A stretch of DNA of 64,000 nucleotides from the NCBI GenBank assembly GCA_965198825.1, contig CBDAQB010000003.1, forward strand, positions 1,674,001-1,738,000, in the 5' to 3' direction. Made by a program: the position numbers and the translations under genes. Positions 44,423-52,833 of this stretch are shown here, piece by piece. Numbering within the stretch: position 1 is the stretch's first letter; each line of letters begins with the position of its first letter. Below the pieces are notes generated by a model. It was not told where the DNA came from, did no database searches, and saw only the letters and a list, made by a program, of their open reading frames with translations. Origin of the DNA: BOG-908 sp965198825 (lineage in GTDB: Bacteria > Pseudomonadota > Alphaproteobacteria > Acetobacterales > Acetobacteraceae).

Positions 44423-45231
44423 AATCTCATCCTGACCACACCTGGAGGACGTGAGAGAGCCTCATCAAGGCTGCGCAACGCCGCGTCGCGGCCGATGCCT
44501 GCGGCATATTCAAAAGGTGTGAGGAGAGTGTCGAAAGCGAGAGGCGCGATCACGTCGCGGTAGTGTCGCAATTCGCGGTGTGTGAGCGGAATGTTCTTGT
44601 GATAGGCCTTGTGGCTCGACAGCGCTTCGGAGCGGCCATCGACCTGATCCACCTTGAACATGTCGCCGCAAAACAGCCGGCGCCCTGTCGCGTCGTAAAG
44701 AGCCGCCTGCCCGGCATAGTGGCCGCCAACGTGATGAAGGCTGAATCCACCGCCTAAATCGAGCGTTTCGTCATAGGGCCACGTCACGCAAAAGGCCTTT
44801 GTCATGCAAAGATCGTCCGCATGAATGGCGACGATCGGATCGAACGCTTCCTGCAATTGCCATAATGCGCCATAGCCGTGCGCATGGCTCGCGGCAAGCA
44901 CAGCAATGCCGCCGCGGGAAGCAATCTGGTCCAGCATGGTGTTCGTGTAGAACGGTGCTGCCTCGAAAGCGATGTTGCCGCCGTCATCTCTGTTCAGCAG
45001 CCAACCTGTGCCGGCCAAACCTAGGTTTGGAGTTGTGGTGAATGCCGACAGTCCCGGTGCGATGTCGCGCCAACTGCCGTCGTAAGTTGCTGCAACCTCC
45101 TGCCGCGAGGCAAATTTCCAGCCATTCTCTGGCAAGTCGTTGCGGACATCCGTGCATACCGGGCAATCCGGTGGCGTCTGGAAGTAATACTGCCAGAAGC
45201 CGCAGTTCAGACAGGCATAATGCGTCATCAT
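44419..45231 (-). CDS. Metallo-beta-lactamase-fold protein with N-terminal zinc ribbon
   Basis: From ATG 45231 (overlapping the upstream TGA) the protein has about 270 residues. The first 30 hold CLNCGFWQYYFQTPPDCPVC, a CxxC...CxxC rubredoxin-like knuckle. The rest is an MBL domain: ASHAHGYGALWQL takes the place of the usual HxHxDH, with HVGGHYAGQAALYD and LFCGDMFKVDQ supplying further ligands. The DH of the motif is replaced (YG), so metal binding or catalysis may differ. MBL hydrolases with rubredoxin knuckles usually handle thioesters or redox chemistry. Its place between the dehydrogenase and YcaO genes fits sulfur handling or release of an intermediate, which is inference. Confidence 0.8.
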   Translation of the reverse strand: MMTHYACLNCGFWQYYFQTPPDCPVCTDVRNDLPENGWKFASRQEVAATYDGSWRDIAPGLSAFTTTPNLGLAGTGWLLNRDDGGNIAFEAAPFYTNTMLDQIASRGGIAVLAASHAHGYGALWQLQEAFDPIVAIHADDLCMTKAFCVTWPYDETLDLGGGFSLHHVGGHYAGQAALYDATGRRLFCGDMFKVDQVDGRSEALSSHKAYHKNIPLTHRELRHYRDVIAPLAFDTLLTPFEYAAGIGRDAALRSLDEALSRPPGVVRMRL

Positions 45232-46259
45232 GCGCTTGCCCCGACTGTGTCCGCTCTCGCAAGAGCTGCGCGATAGGCTGAGTCGAAAGATCGTGCGAGT
45301 GACAAATCGCGCGCAATGGAGAAATCGTGCATGCCACCTTTCACCGCCTTGGCAAAACATTCGGCCTGTGCGGCGAAGGGCGAAGCATGGCTGTCGAACG
45401 GCACGGCAGTTTGTGTGCCCGTTCTGCCGCAGATCCGGTGGAGCGTGCCTCCTGCTGTTTGTCCCATCGTGTCTATGGCAGTCAGTTGACCATGCTCGCC
45501 GACCACTTCCAGGCGGCGGCGTGGAAGTGCCTCGGGGCAATTGTAGGCCACATTCAGGCTAAGCAAGGCCCCGCCAGGGCAGATGGCTGTGATCAGCGCA
45601 CCATCTTCCACACCGTAGCGATGCACGCGGCGCTGCAGCTGCATATGCAGCTGGCCTGCGGATCCTCCTAGCAAGTAGGCGGCAAGATCTAACCCATGCG
45701 GTGCAAGATCGATTGCTGCCCCGCCGCCCGCCATCTCCTGATCGACACGCCAATTTGGCAAGCCGGCCGCACCAGAAGCCGACCAGCAGGAATCGACCCA
45801 ACAGGCATAGACGATACGGATTGTCGTCACACGGCCAATGCTGCCCGCGGCAATCGCCTGAGCCATGGCAAGGTGCGCTGGGTGACGGCGTTGATCGAAA
45901 GCCGTGCCATACAGGATGTTTCCCTCCGTGACCGCACGTGCGATCGCTTCGGCTGCCTCGAGAGAATGCGCCATGGGCTTCTCGCACAGAACGGGCAGGT
46001 GCGCTCGTGCGGCATCCTGCACTGGGCCGAGATGCGCATGGTTGGGCGTGGCGACGTAGAGCGCATCGGGGCGCATGCTGGACAACATGGCGGCGGTGTC
46101 CGCGAAGGCGACCAGACCATCCGCCTCCGCACGTGCGCGCGCTGCCGGATCATTGTCCGCCACTGCGACAAGCTCATGACCAACTGCGCGCACCCCAGGC
46201 GCCATGTAATCGCGTGCAACCCAGCCGTAGCCAGCAAATGCCCAACAGAACGACATCAC
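45228..46259 (-). CDS. Gfo/Idh/MocA-family oxidoreductase
   Basis: The 343-residue protein has an N-terminal Rossmann NAD(P) domain (AGYGWVARDYMAPG) and the family motif CEKPMAHS (EKP, about residues 93-98). YVATPNHAHLG precedes it, and the substrate-side AAIDLAPHGLDLAAYLLGG carries the D-x-x-x-H pair. The family includes myo-inositol 2-dehydrogenase (IolG) and aminosugar dehydrogenases, so in this operon oxidation of an inositol or GlcNAc-inositol hydroxyl is a reasonable proposal. It overlaps both the methyltransferase and MBL genes by 4 bases. Confidence 0.9.
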   Translation of the reverse strand: MMSFCWAFAGYGWVARDYMAPGVRAVGHELVAVADNDPAARARAEADGLVAFADTAAMLSSMRPDALYVATPNHAHLGPVQDAARAHLPVLCEKPMAHSLEAAEAIARAVTEGNILYGTAFDQRRHPAHLAMAQAIAAGSIGRVTTIRIVYACWVDSCWSASGAAGLPNWRVDQEMAGGGAAIDLAPHGLDLAAYLLGGSAGQLHMQLQRRVHRYGVEDGALITAICPGGALLSLNVAYNCPEALPRRRLEVVGEHGQLTAIDTMGQTAGGTLHRICGRTGTQTAVPFDSHASPFAAQAECFAKAVKGGMHDFSIARDLSLARSFDSAYRAALARADTVGASA

Positions 46260-47395
46260 CAGCGCTCCGGCAGTTCCACCAGCTCGCGGCTGGCAGCTAG
46301 GGCGGCGCAGGCGGGCGACATCCGCGTGCGGGGCGGCACATTTTCCGCGATTCCGTAGGTCGCACGCGGCGAATATTCGGCGCGATAGCGTTCCGATGGC
46401 CAGGCGATACCGTCGTTGTCGAGTAGCGGGTTGCGCACCAAAATGGCGCCATCCTGAGGTCGCGAGACCGGACCATCTGCGGCTCTCACCGGGACGTTCG
46501 CGCAGCTACCCCAAGCGATGGAGAACGCCTCGGCTTGTTCGAGATCCTCCCAGCTACGAGAAATTGGGTGCCGGCCTTGCGCGCCGGCTTCGGTCAATTC
46601 CGCATCGTCATAGAAAACCGCATTTGGAAACAGCAGATTGAGCTCGTCGCCGCTCATGGCATCACCGCCGGAGAGGTTTGGCCAGGATCGATTATGCACG
46701 TGCGAGAGCAAAATACCCCTCTCACCTGCCGTCTCCCGCATTCTCTGCGCGACCGCACTCTTGTCCATCAGGAAGTAAAAAGCGTCGTGGCAGATAACCA
46801 AGTCAGCCAAGTCGGTCACCGGCCACGGCAGCTCCGCATCAAAGCACACCAGCTGCACCTCTGGCCCGACTACGAAGTGGCGCGCTACCCACAGCTTGGC
46901 AAAAACGATGTCGCCACCTGTCACCGAACACCCTTGGCGCTGCAGGGCGAGCAAATGGTGCCCAATGCCGCAGGCCAACTCAAACACCGTGTGCGGTGCA
47001 GACCAATGCGCATCGGTCAGGGCAAGGCCCGCCACGAAGGTTGGATCGGTCCAGCGGTGCGCGAAGTAATCCCCTACCCGTCCCCAGCCCAGGCGCTCCA
47101 TCACCTCCCGAAGATTGAGTTGCTGTGCTTCCAGGGCCAGACGGCGCAAGATCTCTTCGGAGGGCGGGGGCGCATCCCACCAAGGGTCGTTTTCGGCGAG
47201 CAAAAGCGCCAACGCGCCAGCGTAGTCGCCGCGGTCCAGCCGCTCGAGTGCCGCAGTCGCGAGCTCATAGGATCCGGCGCGCAAATACGCGATCCCGTCG
47301 ATCATGGGCCAACGCTCCCCGGCTCCGTCGGCAAGCGAATGCTCGCTATCGGCGTGCAACGAGCGGCCCGAGAGAGGCGAGCGAAGCGACCTCAA
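46256..47395 (-). CDS. SAM-dependent methyltransferase with N-terminal Trm112-like segment
   Basis: The 379-residue protein begins with RSPLSGRSLH and RWPMIDGIAYLRAG, a segment like the C-x-x-C...WP-(M/V)-I-D-G-I-x-(Y/F)-L zinc-ribbon region (Trm112/YcaR type), here lacking the cysteines. A helical linker follows, then a class I methyltransferase with FELACGIGHHLLAL (motif I) and DLVICHDAFYFLMD. The C-terminal part (from about residue 300) is rich in R, P and Y and is not recognised. It overlaps the HD-like and dehydrogenase genes by 4 bases each. It may O- or N-methylate the product. Confidence 0.8.
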   Translation of the reverse strand: MRSLRSPLSGRSLHADSEHSLADGAGERWPMIDGIAYLRAGSYELATAALERLDRGDYAGALALLLAENDPWWDAPPPSEEILRRLALEAQQLNLREVMERLGWGRVGDYFAHRWTDPTFVAGLALTDAHWSAPHTVFELACGIGHHLLALQRQGCSVTGGDIVFAKLWVARHFVVGPEVQLVCFDAELPWPVTDLADLVICHDAFYFLMDKSAVAQRMRETAGERGILLSHVHNRSWPNLSGGDAMSGDELNLLFPNAVFYDDAELTEAGAQGRHPISRSWEDLEQAEAFSIAWGSCANVPVRAADGPVSRPQDGAILVRNPLLDNDGIAWPSERYRAEYSPRATYGIAENVPPRTRMSPACAALAASRELVELPERW

Positions 47396-48315
47396 AGCAA
47401 TCCTGCTGCCGCCAGGACCTGATCATGAAACGGCTTGACGGGACCTTCGTGAACGAGCGCGTAGGGACCAAGCACTTCGGTCATGGTCAAGCTCGAATGG
47501 GTAAGGTGTTGTTCGATCTCCAACACGCGATCAAGCACGTCGGCCGTATGAAATGTCCGGGCCTCTGCGGTGGCATCCAAGGCGATAGGAGCAAGCGCGT
47601 GGCGAACGTCGGCGGACAAAGCAGCCGGCATCGCCTGCAACGCCGACTCACGCGCGCGTTCGATGCAGGTGGCAAGCGCATCCGACAAGAGCATCTCCCC
47701 GGTATATCCCGAGTCCGGCATGGTGGCATTGTGCAAATGGTGCGACAATCCGGCGAGAAACACCTGGTTTGCATCGGCTTCCCAGATCGGCGACGCGAGT
47801 ACACCGAAAACCGCAACCATCAGACAGTGCTCTGCATGGTTCTCAGGCGGTTGAAGCATGATGCGCGACTTGCCTGGACACGTGACACCAGCACGTGGTT
47901 GTTCCGCAAGTGCTATAGCGAACCCCGGCGGAGACGACGCCGCCGTTATACCGCTAAGAGCCCCTCGCAGCCTCGCGGCAATCGCTGGCGCGACGGCGCT
48001 CGCCGCTTCATCGAAGGAGCGCTGAAGAACCACAAGTCTTTCTGCTTCAGACAAGCCAAGTTCCTGCAGCAAAGCCTCGTCGAGGTCGCCTAGCCTCACC
48101 GCCGCTAATGCGGCGCCGCATGTTGAAAGCATAACCTTCTCAAGCTGCTCACCTTGAATGAGCCTAGACCAAGCCGCAAGAAAAAGCCGTTGTGCGATCG
48201 ACCCGTCTCGACCTGCGGAGCGGATACGCTTGAGATGGCTGAGTTCACGAAAGAGCGGCAGCAACGCACGAAGACTCGCGAGGCTGCCGCCTGCTTCAAT
48301 CTCCGAGCCAGGCAT
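47392..48315 (-). CDS. HD-domain-like protein, possible metal-dependent phosphohydrolase
   Basis: The 307-residue protein is mostly helical. The region ENHAEHCLMVAVFGVLASP, then FLAGLSHHLHNATMPDSG and a later TADVLDRVLEIEQH, has the histidine/aspartate spacing of HD phosphohydrolases. The central HD pair reads HH-L-HN here, so it may be an altered or inactive version. If active it could remove the phosphate from inositol-1-phosphate or the glycosylated intermediate; no other phosphatase is in the operon. It overlaps the inositol-phosphate synthase gene by 20 bases and the methyltransferase gene by 4. Confidence 0.6.
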   Translation of the reverse strand: MPGSEIEAGGSLASLRALLPLFRELSHLKRIRSAGRDGSIAQRLFLAAWSRLIQGEQLEKVMLSTCGAALAAVRLGDLDEALLQELGLSEAERLVVLQRSFDEAASAVAPAIAARLRGALSGITAASSPPGFAIALAEQPRAGVTCPGKSRIMLQPPENHAEHCLMVAVFGVLASPIWEADANQVFLAGLSHHLHNATMPDSGYTGEMLLSDALATCIERARESALQAMPAALSADVRHALAPIALDATAEARTFHTADVLDRVLEIEQHLTHSSLTMTEVLGPYALVHEGPVKPFHDQVLAAAGLL

Positions 48316-49471
48316 CGAAGCGGCGATGCTGTTCCATCAAAGCGTGCTCAGACGGCTTTCCCGCAGCCGTCTGAGGCGCTTTGAAGAAGAGGCCGAGCTG
48401 CTCTTGAACTCCGCCATCGCCGCGGCGCCTTGCCAGGCTGAGGGAGCGCGCGATTTCAATGACAAGCGGCGCCGCCAGCACAGAGTCCTTGCAGAGGAAG
48501 TTGACCTTCACCTGCATGCGCCGGCCAAGAAAGCCGGAGATGTCGATGTTGTCCCAGGCCTCTTTATCATCGCCACGTGGACGATAGTAGTGGATCTGCA
48601 CGATGTGGTCTTCGACGGGATAGCCGAGCATGCCGTCGAGTGCGCTACGCTTGGTCGATATTTTCGACGCAAGCGAGTCCGGATCATCCAGCGCCAAGCC
48701 GTCACGATTGCCGAGAATGTTGGTCGAGAACCAGCCATCGACATGCAGGCCGCGGACCCGAAACGCTGGTGCCAACACGGTTTTCAAGAACGTCTGTCCG
48801 GTTTTTCCATCCTTGCCTGCAATGGGCACTTCGCGTTCCGCGGCAAGCTCGGCAAGCACGGGAAGATCGGCTGCGACACTTGGCGTGAAATTGCCGTATG
48901 GCGTATCCGACATGATGGCTGCGTATGCGTAGAGCATCGCCGGACTGATGGCCTTGTCGTCCGAGTCCAACCCGCGCTCGAATGCGTCGCGGGATTGCAG
49001 GGCCGCCGCGTCGCGCTCCGGCATGCGCTCGACTGAGGCCAGGTTGATCATGACAAGGTCTTCCAGGTCGCGCTCTTCGCGGAAGCGCCGCATATCATCC
49101 TGAATTCGCTGAACGGCATTACGGTGACCGGAGGCTTCGAACTTGTTCGTGCCATCGATATTGCGGCAGAAATCCCGGCTTCCAACAGCAGCCCACGGAC
49201 GCCCGCGGCGGAGAGCAGATGAGCAGGCATCCAGCTCCTCGTTGCTGAGTATTCCATGACCCTGCACGGCCGTGCTGTAATCATCACCGCTCAGGTCCCA
49301 GCCGCTGAAGACAAGGTCGGCGTAAGCAGGAAGACCTGCGACCGAACGATCCGCGAGAGGAAGCCCTTGCAGGCTGTTCGAGCCGGATTTCAGCAGCTCG
49401 ATGCCTGCCATCGCTGTTGTCGCAACTGCACCGCCTGCACCGACAACAACTACACCTGTCTGTCCGCTCAT
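48296..49471 (-). CDS. ino1: myo-Inositol-1-phosphate synthase
   Basis: The 391-residue protein has the NAD-binding VVVVGAGGAVATTAMAG and the diagnostic MIPS blocks VMINLASVE, GKDGKTGQTFLKTVLAP, GWFSTNILGNRDG, SKISTKRSALDGML, WDNIDISGFLG and CKDSVLAAPLVIEIAR. It converts glucose-6-phosphate to myo-inositol-1-phosphate. Bacterial homologues are typical of mycobacteria and of inositol-lipid or pseudodisaccharide makers. It is the first gene of the nine-gene operon, 175 bases downstream of the paoC stop, so the operon's promoter probably lies in 49472-49646. AAGGGCGGGA before the ATG could serve as ribosome-binding site. Confidence 0.93.
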   Translation of the reverse strand: MSGQTGVVVVGAGGAVATTAMAGIELLKSGSNSLQGLPLADRSVAGLPAYADLVFSGWDLSGDDYSTAVQGHGILSNEELDACSSALRRGRPWAAVGSRDFCRNIDGTNKFEASGHRNAVQRIQDDMRRFREERDLEDLVMINLASVERMPERDAAALQSRDAFERGLDSDDKAISPAMLYAYAAIMSDTPYGNFTPSVAADLPVLAELAAEREVPIAGKDGKTGQTFLKTVLAPAFRVRGLHVDGWFSTNILGNRDGLALDDPDSLASKISTKRSALDGMLGYPVEDHIVQIHYYRPRGDDKEAWDNIDISGFLGRRMQVKVNFLCKDSVLAAPLVIEIARSLSLARRRGDGGVQEQLGLFFKAPQTAAGKPSEHALMEQHRRFDAWLGD

Positions 49472-49613
49472 TCCCGCCCTTGTATCTTGGTTATGCTAAG
49501 TGTCAGCGGGGAGCTTGGGGTCTAGTTCCGGTACGCAAACCCCAAACGCACGAAAAAGTGTGCGGTCTGTTCGTGATGGATGCCATTATGAAGCGACGAC
49601 GCGCAATATCCTT

Positions 49614-49627
49614 GTACGTGCGCGTAC
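49614..49627. promoter_or_regulatory. Small inverted repeat upstream of the inositol/YcaO operon
   Basis: GTACG-TGCG-CGTAC forms a 14-base inverted repeat about 145 bases upstream of the ino1 start and 20 bases after the paoC stop. It could be an operator or part of a terminator; the call rests on symmetry and position only. Confidence 0.25.
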
Positions 49628-49646
49628 GACGTTGACTTTATTCTAT

Positions 49647-51842
49647 CTACGTCAGCACGTCCTCCACACGGATAGGCAGCTTGCGCACGCGCTTCCCTGT
49701 GGCGTGGAAGACTGCGTTTGCAATTGCCGGTGCCACGCCCACCATGGGCAACTCGCCCGCGCCCTTCGCGCCCAATGCACCAGTCGCGAGATCCGGCGCT
49801 TCCACCGTCATCACCTCAAGATCTGGCACATCGGCATTGACCGGCATGTGGTAGTCGGCAATGTTCGCATTCACGATGCGGCCGCTTGCACGGTCGATCA
49901 GTGTCTCCTCCTGCAGTGCCATCCCTATGCCGAAGATCATGCCACCCAACAGCTGACTGCGCCCGGTGCGCGCGTTCAGTAGGCGTCCTACCTCAAAGCA
50001 ACTTACCATCCGGCTGACCCTGATGGTTCCGAAATCTGGATCGATGCGCACTTCTACGAATTGTGCACCGAAGGCGTGGCACGAGTGCGCCTTGTAATCA
50101 TCACCCGGCGCTGAACTTCCTTCAGCCTCGACAAAGTTCACGCCTGCGCGCCGCATGATTTCGTTCAAAGGAACACGCACGCTTCCGGCGGCGAGTTCGA
50201 AGCGTTGCAGTTTGATACTGGCAGGTGCGACGTTCGCCAGCCGTGGATCGAATGCTGCCAAGGCGGCTGCTTTTGCGCGCAATGCCTCCGCTGCTGCCAT
50301 GACGGCCGGGATGACACTGGCCGCTGTGGCCGAGCCGCCCGAAACCGGGCCAGGTGGCAGCCTGCTGTCGCCGAGCTGCGCAGTGACCTTGGAAATATCA
50401 ACGCCGAGCTGGTCTGCTGCACATTGCGCCATGATGGTGTAGGTGCCAGTTCCAAGGTCCTGCACGCCGCTCTGCACCAGCACTGTTCCATCGCCATTGA
50501 CCCGGATCTGGGCCTTACAGGGACGCCGGTTTGTCGGATACGTCGATGTGGCCATGCCCCAACCGACAAGGATACGGCCGTTACGCATGCTGCCCGGCTT
50601 ATGATTGCGGTGCGACCAGCCGAACTTCTCGGCCGCCTGGCTATAGCACCGCCGTAGTCCCTTACTGGCAAACGGCTTGTCTTTCTGCTCGTCGCGCTCT
50701 GCATAGTTTGCCAGGCGAAGCGCAAGCGGGTCCATCCGCAGTGCATAAGCCAACTCGTCCATGGCCGATTCCAGCGCGAACATGCCGGACGATTCGCCTG
50801 GCGCCCGCATGTAAGTAGGCAACCCCTGGTTCACTGGAACAACCCGGTGCGACACCCTCAGGTTCTTGCAGGAATATGCCATTTGCGTGGCGACAGCGAC
50901 AGGTTCGGAAAATTCCCCGAGCGTCGGATCCGACATTTGCGAAAACCCATCGTGCTGGATGGATACGAGCTTCCCATCCGAGCCCGCGCCCAGCTTGAGC
51001 TTCTGTATGGTCTTCGGGCGGAAGCCGTTCGAGGTGAACATCTGCGGACGGGTGACGACAAGCTTGACCGGCCGACCCACATGGCGTGCAGCCAGAGCGG
51101 CGATGACTGCAGGAGGCCACGTATTGCCCTTGCAGCCGAAGCCGCCTCCTACATACGGGCAAACGACAGTGACGTTTTCCTGCGGCAAGCCAAACGCGGA
51201 CGCCAGTGTTTCCTGGGCACCTGAAATTCCCTGTGTAGCCGTCGTCACCGTCAACTTGTCGCCCCGCCACATGGCGATGGTGGCATGCGGCTCCATAGGA
51301 TTATGGTGCTCGACAGGCGTTTCATAGGTTGCGTCCACCTTCACAGGCGCACTCGCAAAGGCGGTCTCGGCATCGCCGCGGCTGACGTCAGGCGACTTCT
51401 CGCCATTCTGAAAATGCTTCGGCTTGTAGGCCCTGGAAAACTGGCCTTCGTCCATCACCGTTACGGCTGGCAAAGGCGCATACTGCACTGTCACGGCTGC
51501 GGCAGCCGCATCGGCGCGTTCGAAACTGTCAGCGATGACGACGGCGATGTGCTGACCGTTGTAGAAGATCCTGTCATCCTGAAGAAAAGGATGCGTTACC
51601 GTCTGCTGCGCAGCCTTTCGCTGGTTCAGCCTGCCCGCATTGTCATGCGTGAGAACGGCGACAACACCTGGCATGCGCTCGGCCTGCACGGTGTCGATAT
51701 GCGCGATCGTTCCAGAGGCGATCGTGCTTTGCACCAGCACGGCATGAAGGCAGTCAGGCACGCTGAATTCAGCGGCGTAGCGCGCACTGCCCGTGACCTT
51801 CAACAAGCCATCCTGCCGAGCGACATCCTGTCCCATATACAT
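49647..51842 (-). CDS. paoC: Molybdopterin-binding subunit of a PaoC-type aldehyde oxidoreductase
   Basis: The 731-residue protein belongs to the xanthine dehydrogenase family. It starts DVARQDGLLKVTGSARYAAEF, has DATYETPVEHHNPMEPH, CPYVGGGFGCKGNTWPP and a C-terminal GAKGAGELPMVGVAPAIANAV holding the active-site glutamate. It carries the molybdenum cofactor and oxidises the aldehyde. The length matches E. coli PaoC. Gene order after paoA and paoB on the same strand gives a complete alpha-beta-gamma enzyme, but the cofactor-inserting chaperone PaoD is not in the window. Confidence 0.9.
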   Translation of the reverse strand: MYMGQDVARQDGLLKVTGSARYAAEFSVPDCLHAVLVQSTIASGTIAHIDTVQAERMPGVVAVLTHDNAGRLNQRKAAQQTVTHPFLQDDRIFYNGQHIAVVIADSFERADAAAAAVTVQYAPLPAVTVMDEGQFSRAYKPKHFQNGEKSPDVSRGDAETAFASAPVKVDATYETPVEHHNPMEPHATIAMWRGDKLTVTTATQGISGAQETLASAFGLPQENVTVVCPYVGGGFGCKGNTWPPAVIAALAARHVGRPVKLVVTRPQMFTSNGFRPKTIQKLKLGAGSDGKLVSIQHDGFSQMSDPTLGEFSEPVAVATQMAYSCKNLRVSHRVVPVNQGLPTYMRAPGESSGMFALESAMDELAYALRMDPLALRLANYAERDEQKDKPFASKGLRRCYSQAAEKFGWSHRNHKPGSMRNGRILVGWGMATSTYPTNRRPCKAQIRVNGDGTVLVQSGVQDLGTGTYTIMAQCAADQLGVDISKVTAQLGDSRLPPGPVSGGSATAASVIPAVMAAAEALRAKAAALAAFDPRLANVAPASIKLQRFELAAGSVRVPLNEIMRRAGVNFVEAEGSSAPGDDYKAHSCHAFGAQFVEVRIDPDFGTIRVSRMVSCFEVGRLLNARTGRSQLLGGMIFGIGMALQEETLIDRASGRIVNANIADYHMPVNADVPDLEVMTVEAPDLATGALGAKGAGELPMVGVAPAIANAVFHATGKRVRKLPIRVEDVLT

Positions 51843-51853
51843 AGTCTTTGTCC

Positions 51854-52831
51854 TCAGGCGGTGATGGCCTGCAGCGCCCGGCGAACCGTGTTGCGCAGCA
51901 GGATCATCTTAAAGGCATTTTTCGATTGCGGCTGTGCGCCGTCTGCGGCTTTCAAGGCGGCCCGCTCGATGAGTGCAGGCGTCAAAACCTGCCCACGCAA
52001 CAAATTCTCCGATGCATCGAGCCGCCATGGCCGCGTCCCGACACCGCCGGCGGCCAATCTTATATCGCGAACTTTTCCATCCTGCAGGTCGATGCCCGCT
52101 GCGACCGATGCCAAGGCATAGGCATAGCTTTGCCTGTCGCGAACCTTGACATAGGTCGCACGCCTGTTGGCTGGCGCGTCACGCACAAATATGGCGGTAA
52201 CGATGTCGCCTGGCCGGAGGACATTCTCGATATGCGGCGTATCGCCAGGCAGGCTGTAGAATTGTGCGAGCTCGACTTGGCGTGTCTGGCCATCTGCACC
52301 GGAAATTTCAACCGACGCGCGGGCGGCCACCAGCGGCACCGGGAAATCCGACGGGTGAGTGGCGATACAGCGGTCGGAACCCCCGAGTATCGCCAACTCC
52401 CGGTTCTCACCTGCAATCGCCGGACACCCTGACCCGGGCACGCGCTTGTTGCAGGCGAACCCGACATCGCGAAAATAGCCGCACCGTGTTCGTTGCAGCA
52501 GGTTACCGCCGGCAGTTCCCATATTGCGTATCTGGGGAGAGGCGGCAGCCAGGAGCGCCTCGGACGCAGCCGGCACACGCCGCCTGACTTCGGGATGTTC
52601 CGCAACCTCGGCCATGGTCGCCAGGGCACCAATGCGCAAGCCATTTGCATCGGCCGCGATGGTGCGCAATTGCAAGCGGTCAAGATCAATGACGTGGCTT
52701 GCAGGAAGGACATTGTTCTTCCAAAGCTGCATCAAATCTGTGCCGCCGGCAATGAAACTGGTCTCCGGCTGCGCCCCGTGGCGTGCGGCATCGGCGATGT
52801 CGTGCGGAACCAAACGCGAAAAATCCTGCAT
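51854..52831 (-). CDS. paoB: FAD-binding subunit of a PaoB-type aldehyde oxidoreductase
   Basis: From ATG 52831 the protein has 325 residues. It has SFIAGGTDLMQLWKNNV (the FAD-binding AGGT-D motif), the flavin loop MGTAGGNLLQRTRCGYF, and a cysteine cluster (RCGYFR...FACNKR...GSGCPAI) as in PaoB, where extra cysteines hold a [4Fe-4S] cluster. It transfers electrons between the iron-sulfur and molybdenum subunits. The start lies 2 bases after the PaoA stop, and paoC follows within 11 bases. Confidence 0.9.
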   Translation of the reverse strand: MQDFSRLVPHDIADAARHGAQPETSFIAGGTDLMQLWKNNVLPASHVIDLDRLQLRTIAADANGLRIGALATMAEVAEHPEVRRRVPAASEALLAAASPQIRNMGTAGGNLLQRTRCGYFRDVGFACNKRVPGSGCPAIAGENRELAILGGSDRCIATHPSDFPVPLVAARASVEISGADGQTRQVELAQFYSLPGDTPHIENVLRPGDIVTAIFVRDAPANRRATYVKVRDRQSYAYALASVAAGIDLQDGKVRDIRLAAGGVGTRPWRLDASENLLRGQVLTPALIERAALKAADGAQPQSKNAFKMILLRNTVRRALQAITA

Positions 52832-52833
52832 GG

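Noticed and set aside
45231..45540. Upstream extension of the metallo-beta-lactamase frame to 45540
   Set aside because: The extension is antisense-like, motif-free sequence inside the dehydrogenase gene; ATG 45231 overlaps the preceding stop and begins the zinc knuckle.
46535..47422. Plus-strand open frame of 295 codons, and a similar one at 48158-49036
   Set aside because: Both are antisense to well-supported operon genes (methyltransferase, inositol-phosphate synthase) and have no recognisable domain.
40109..49471. Calling the operon a mycothiol biosynthesis locus
   Set aside because: GT4 and PIG-L resemble MshA and MshB, but MshC and MshD are missing and five other enzymes are present. 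Mycothiol is also known from actinobacteria, not from this kind of genome.
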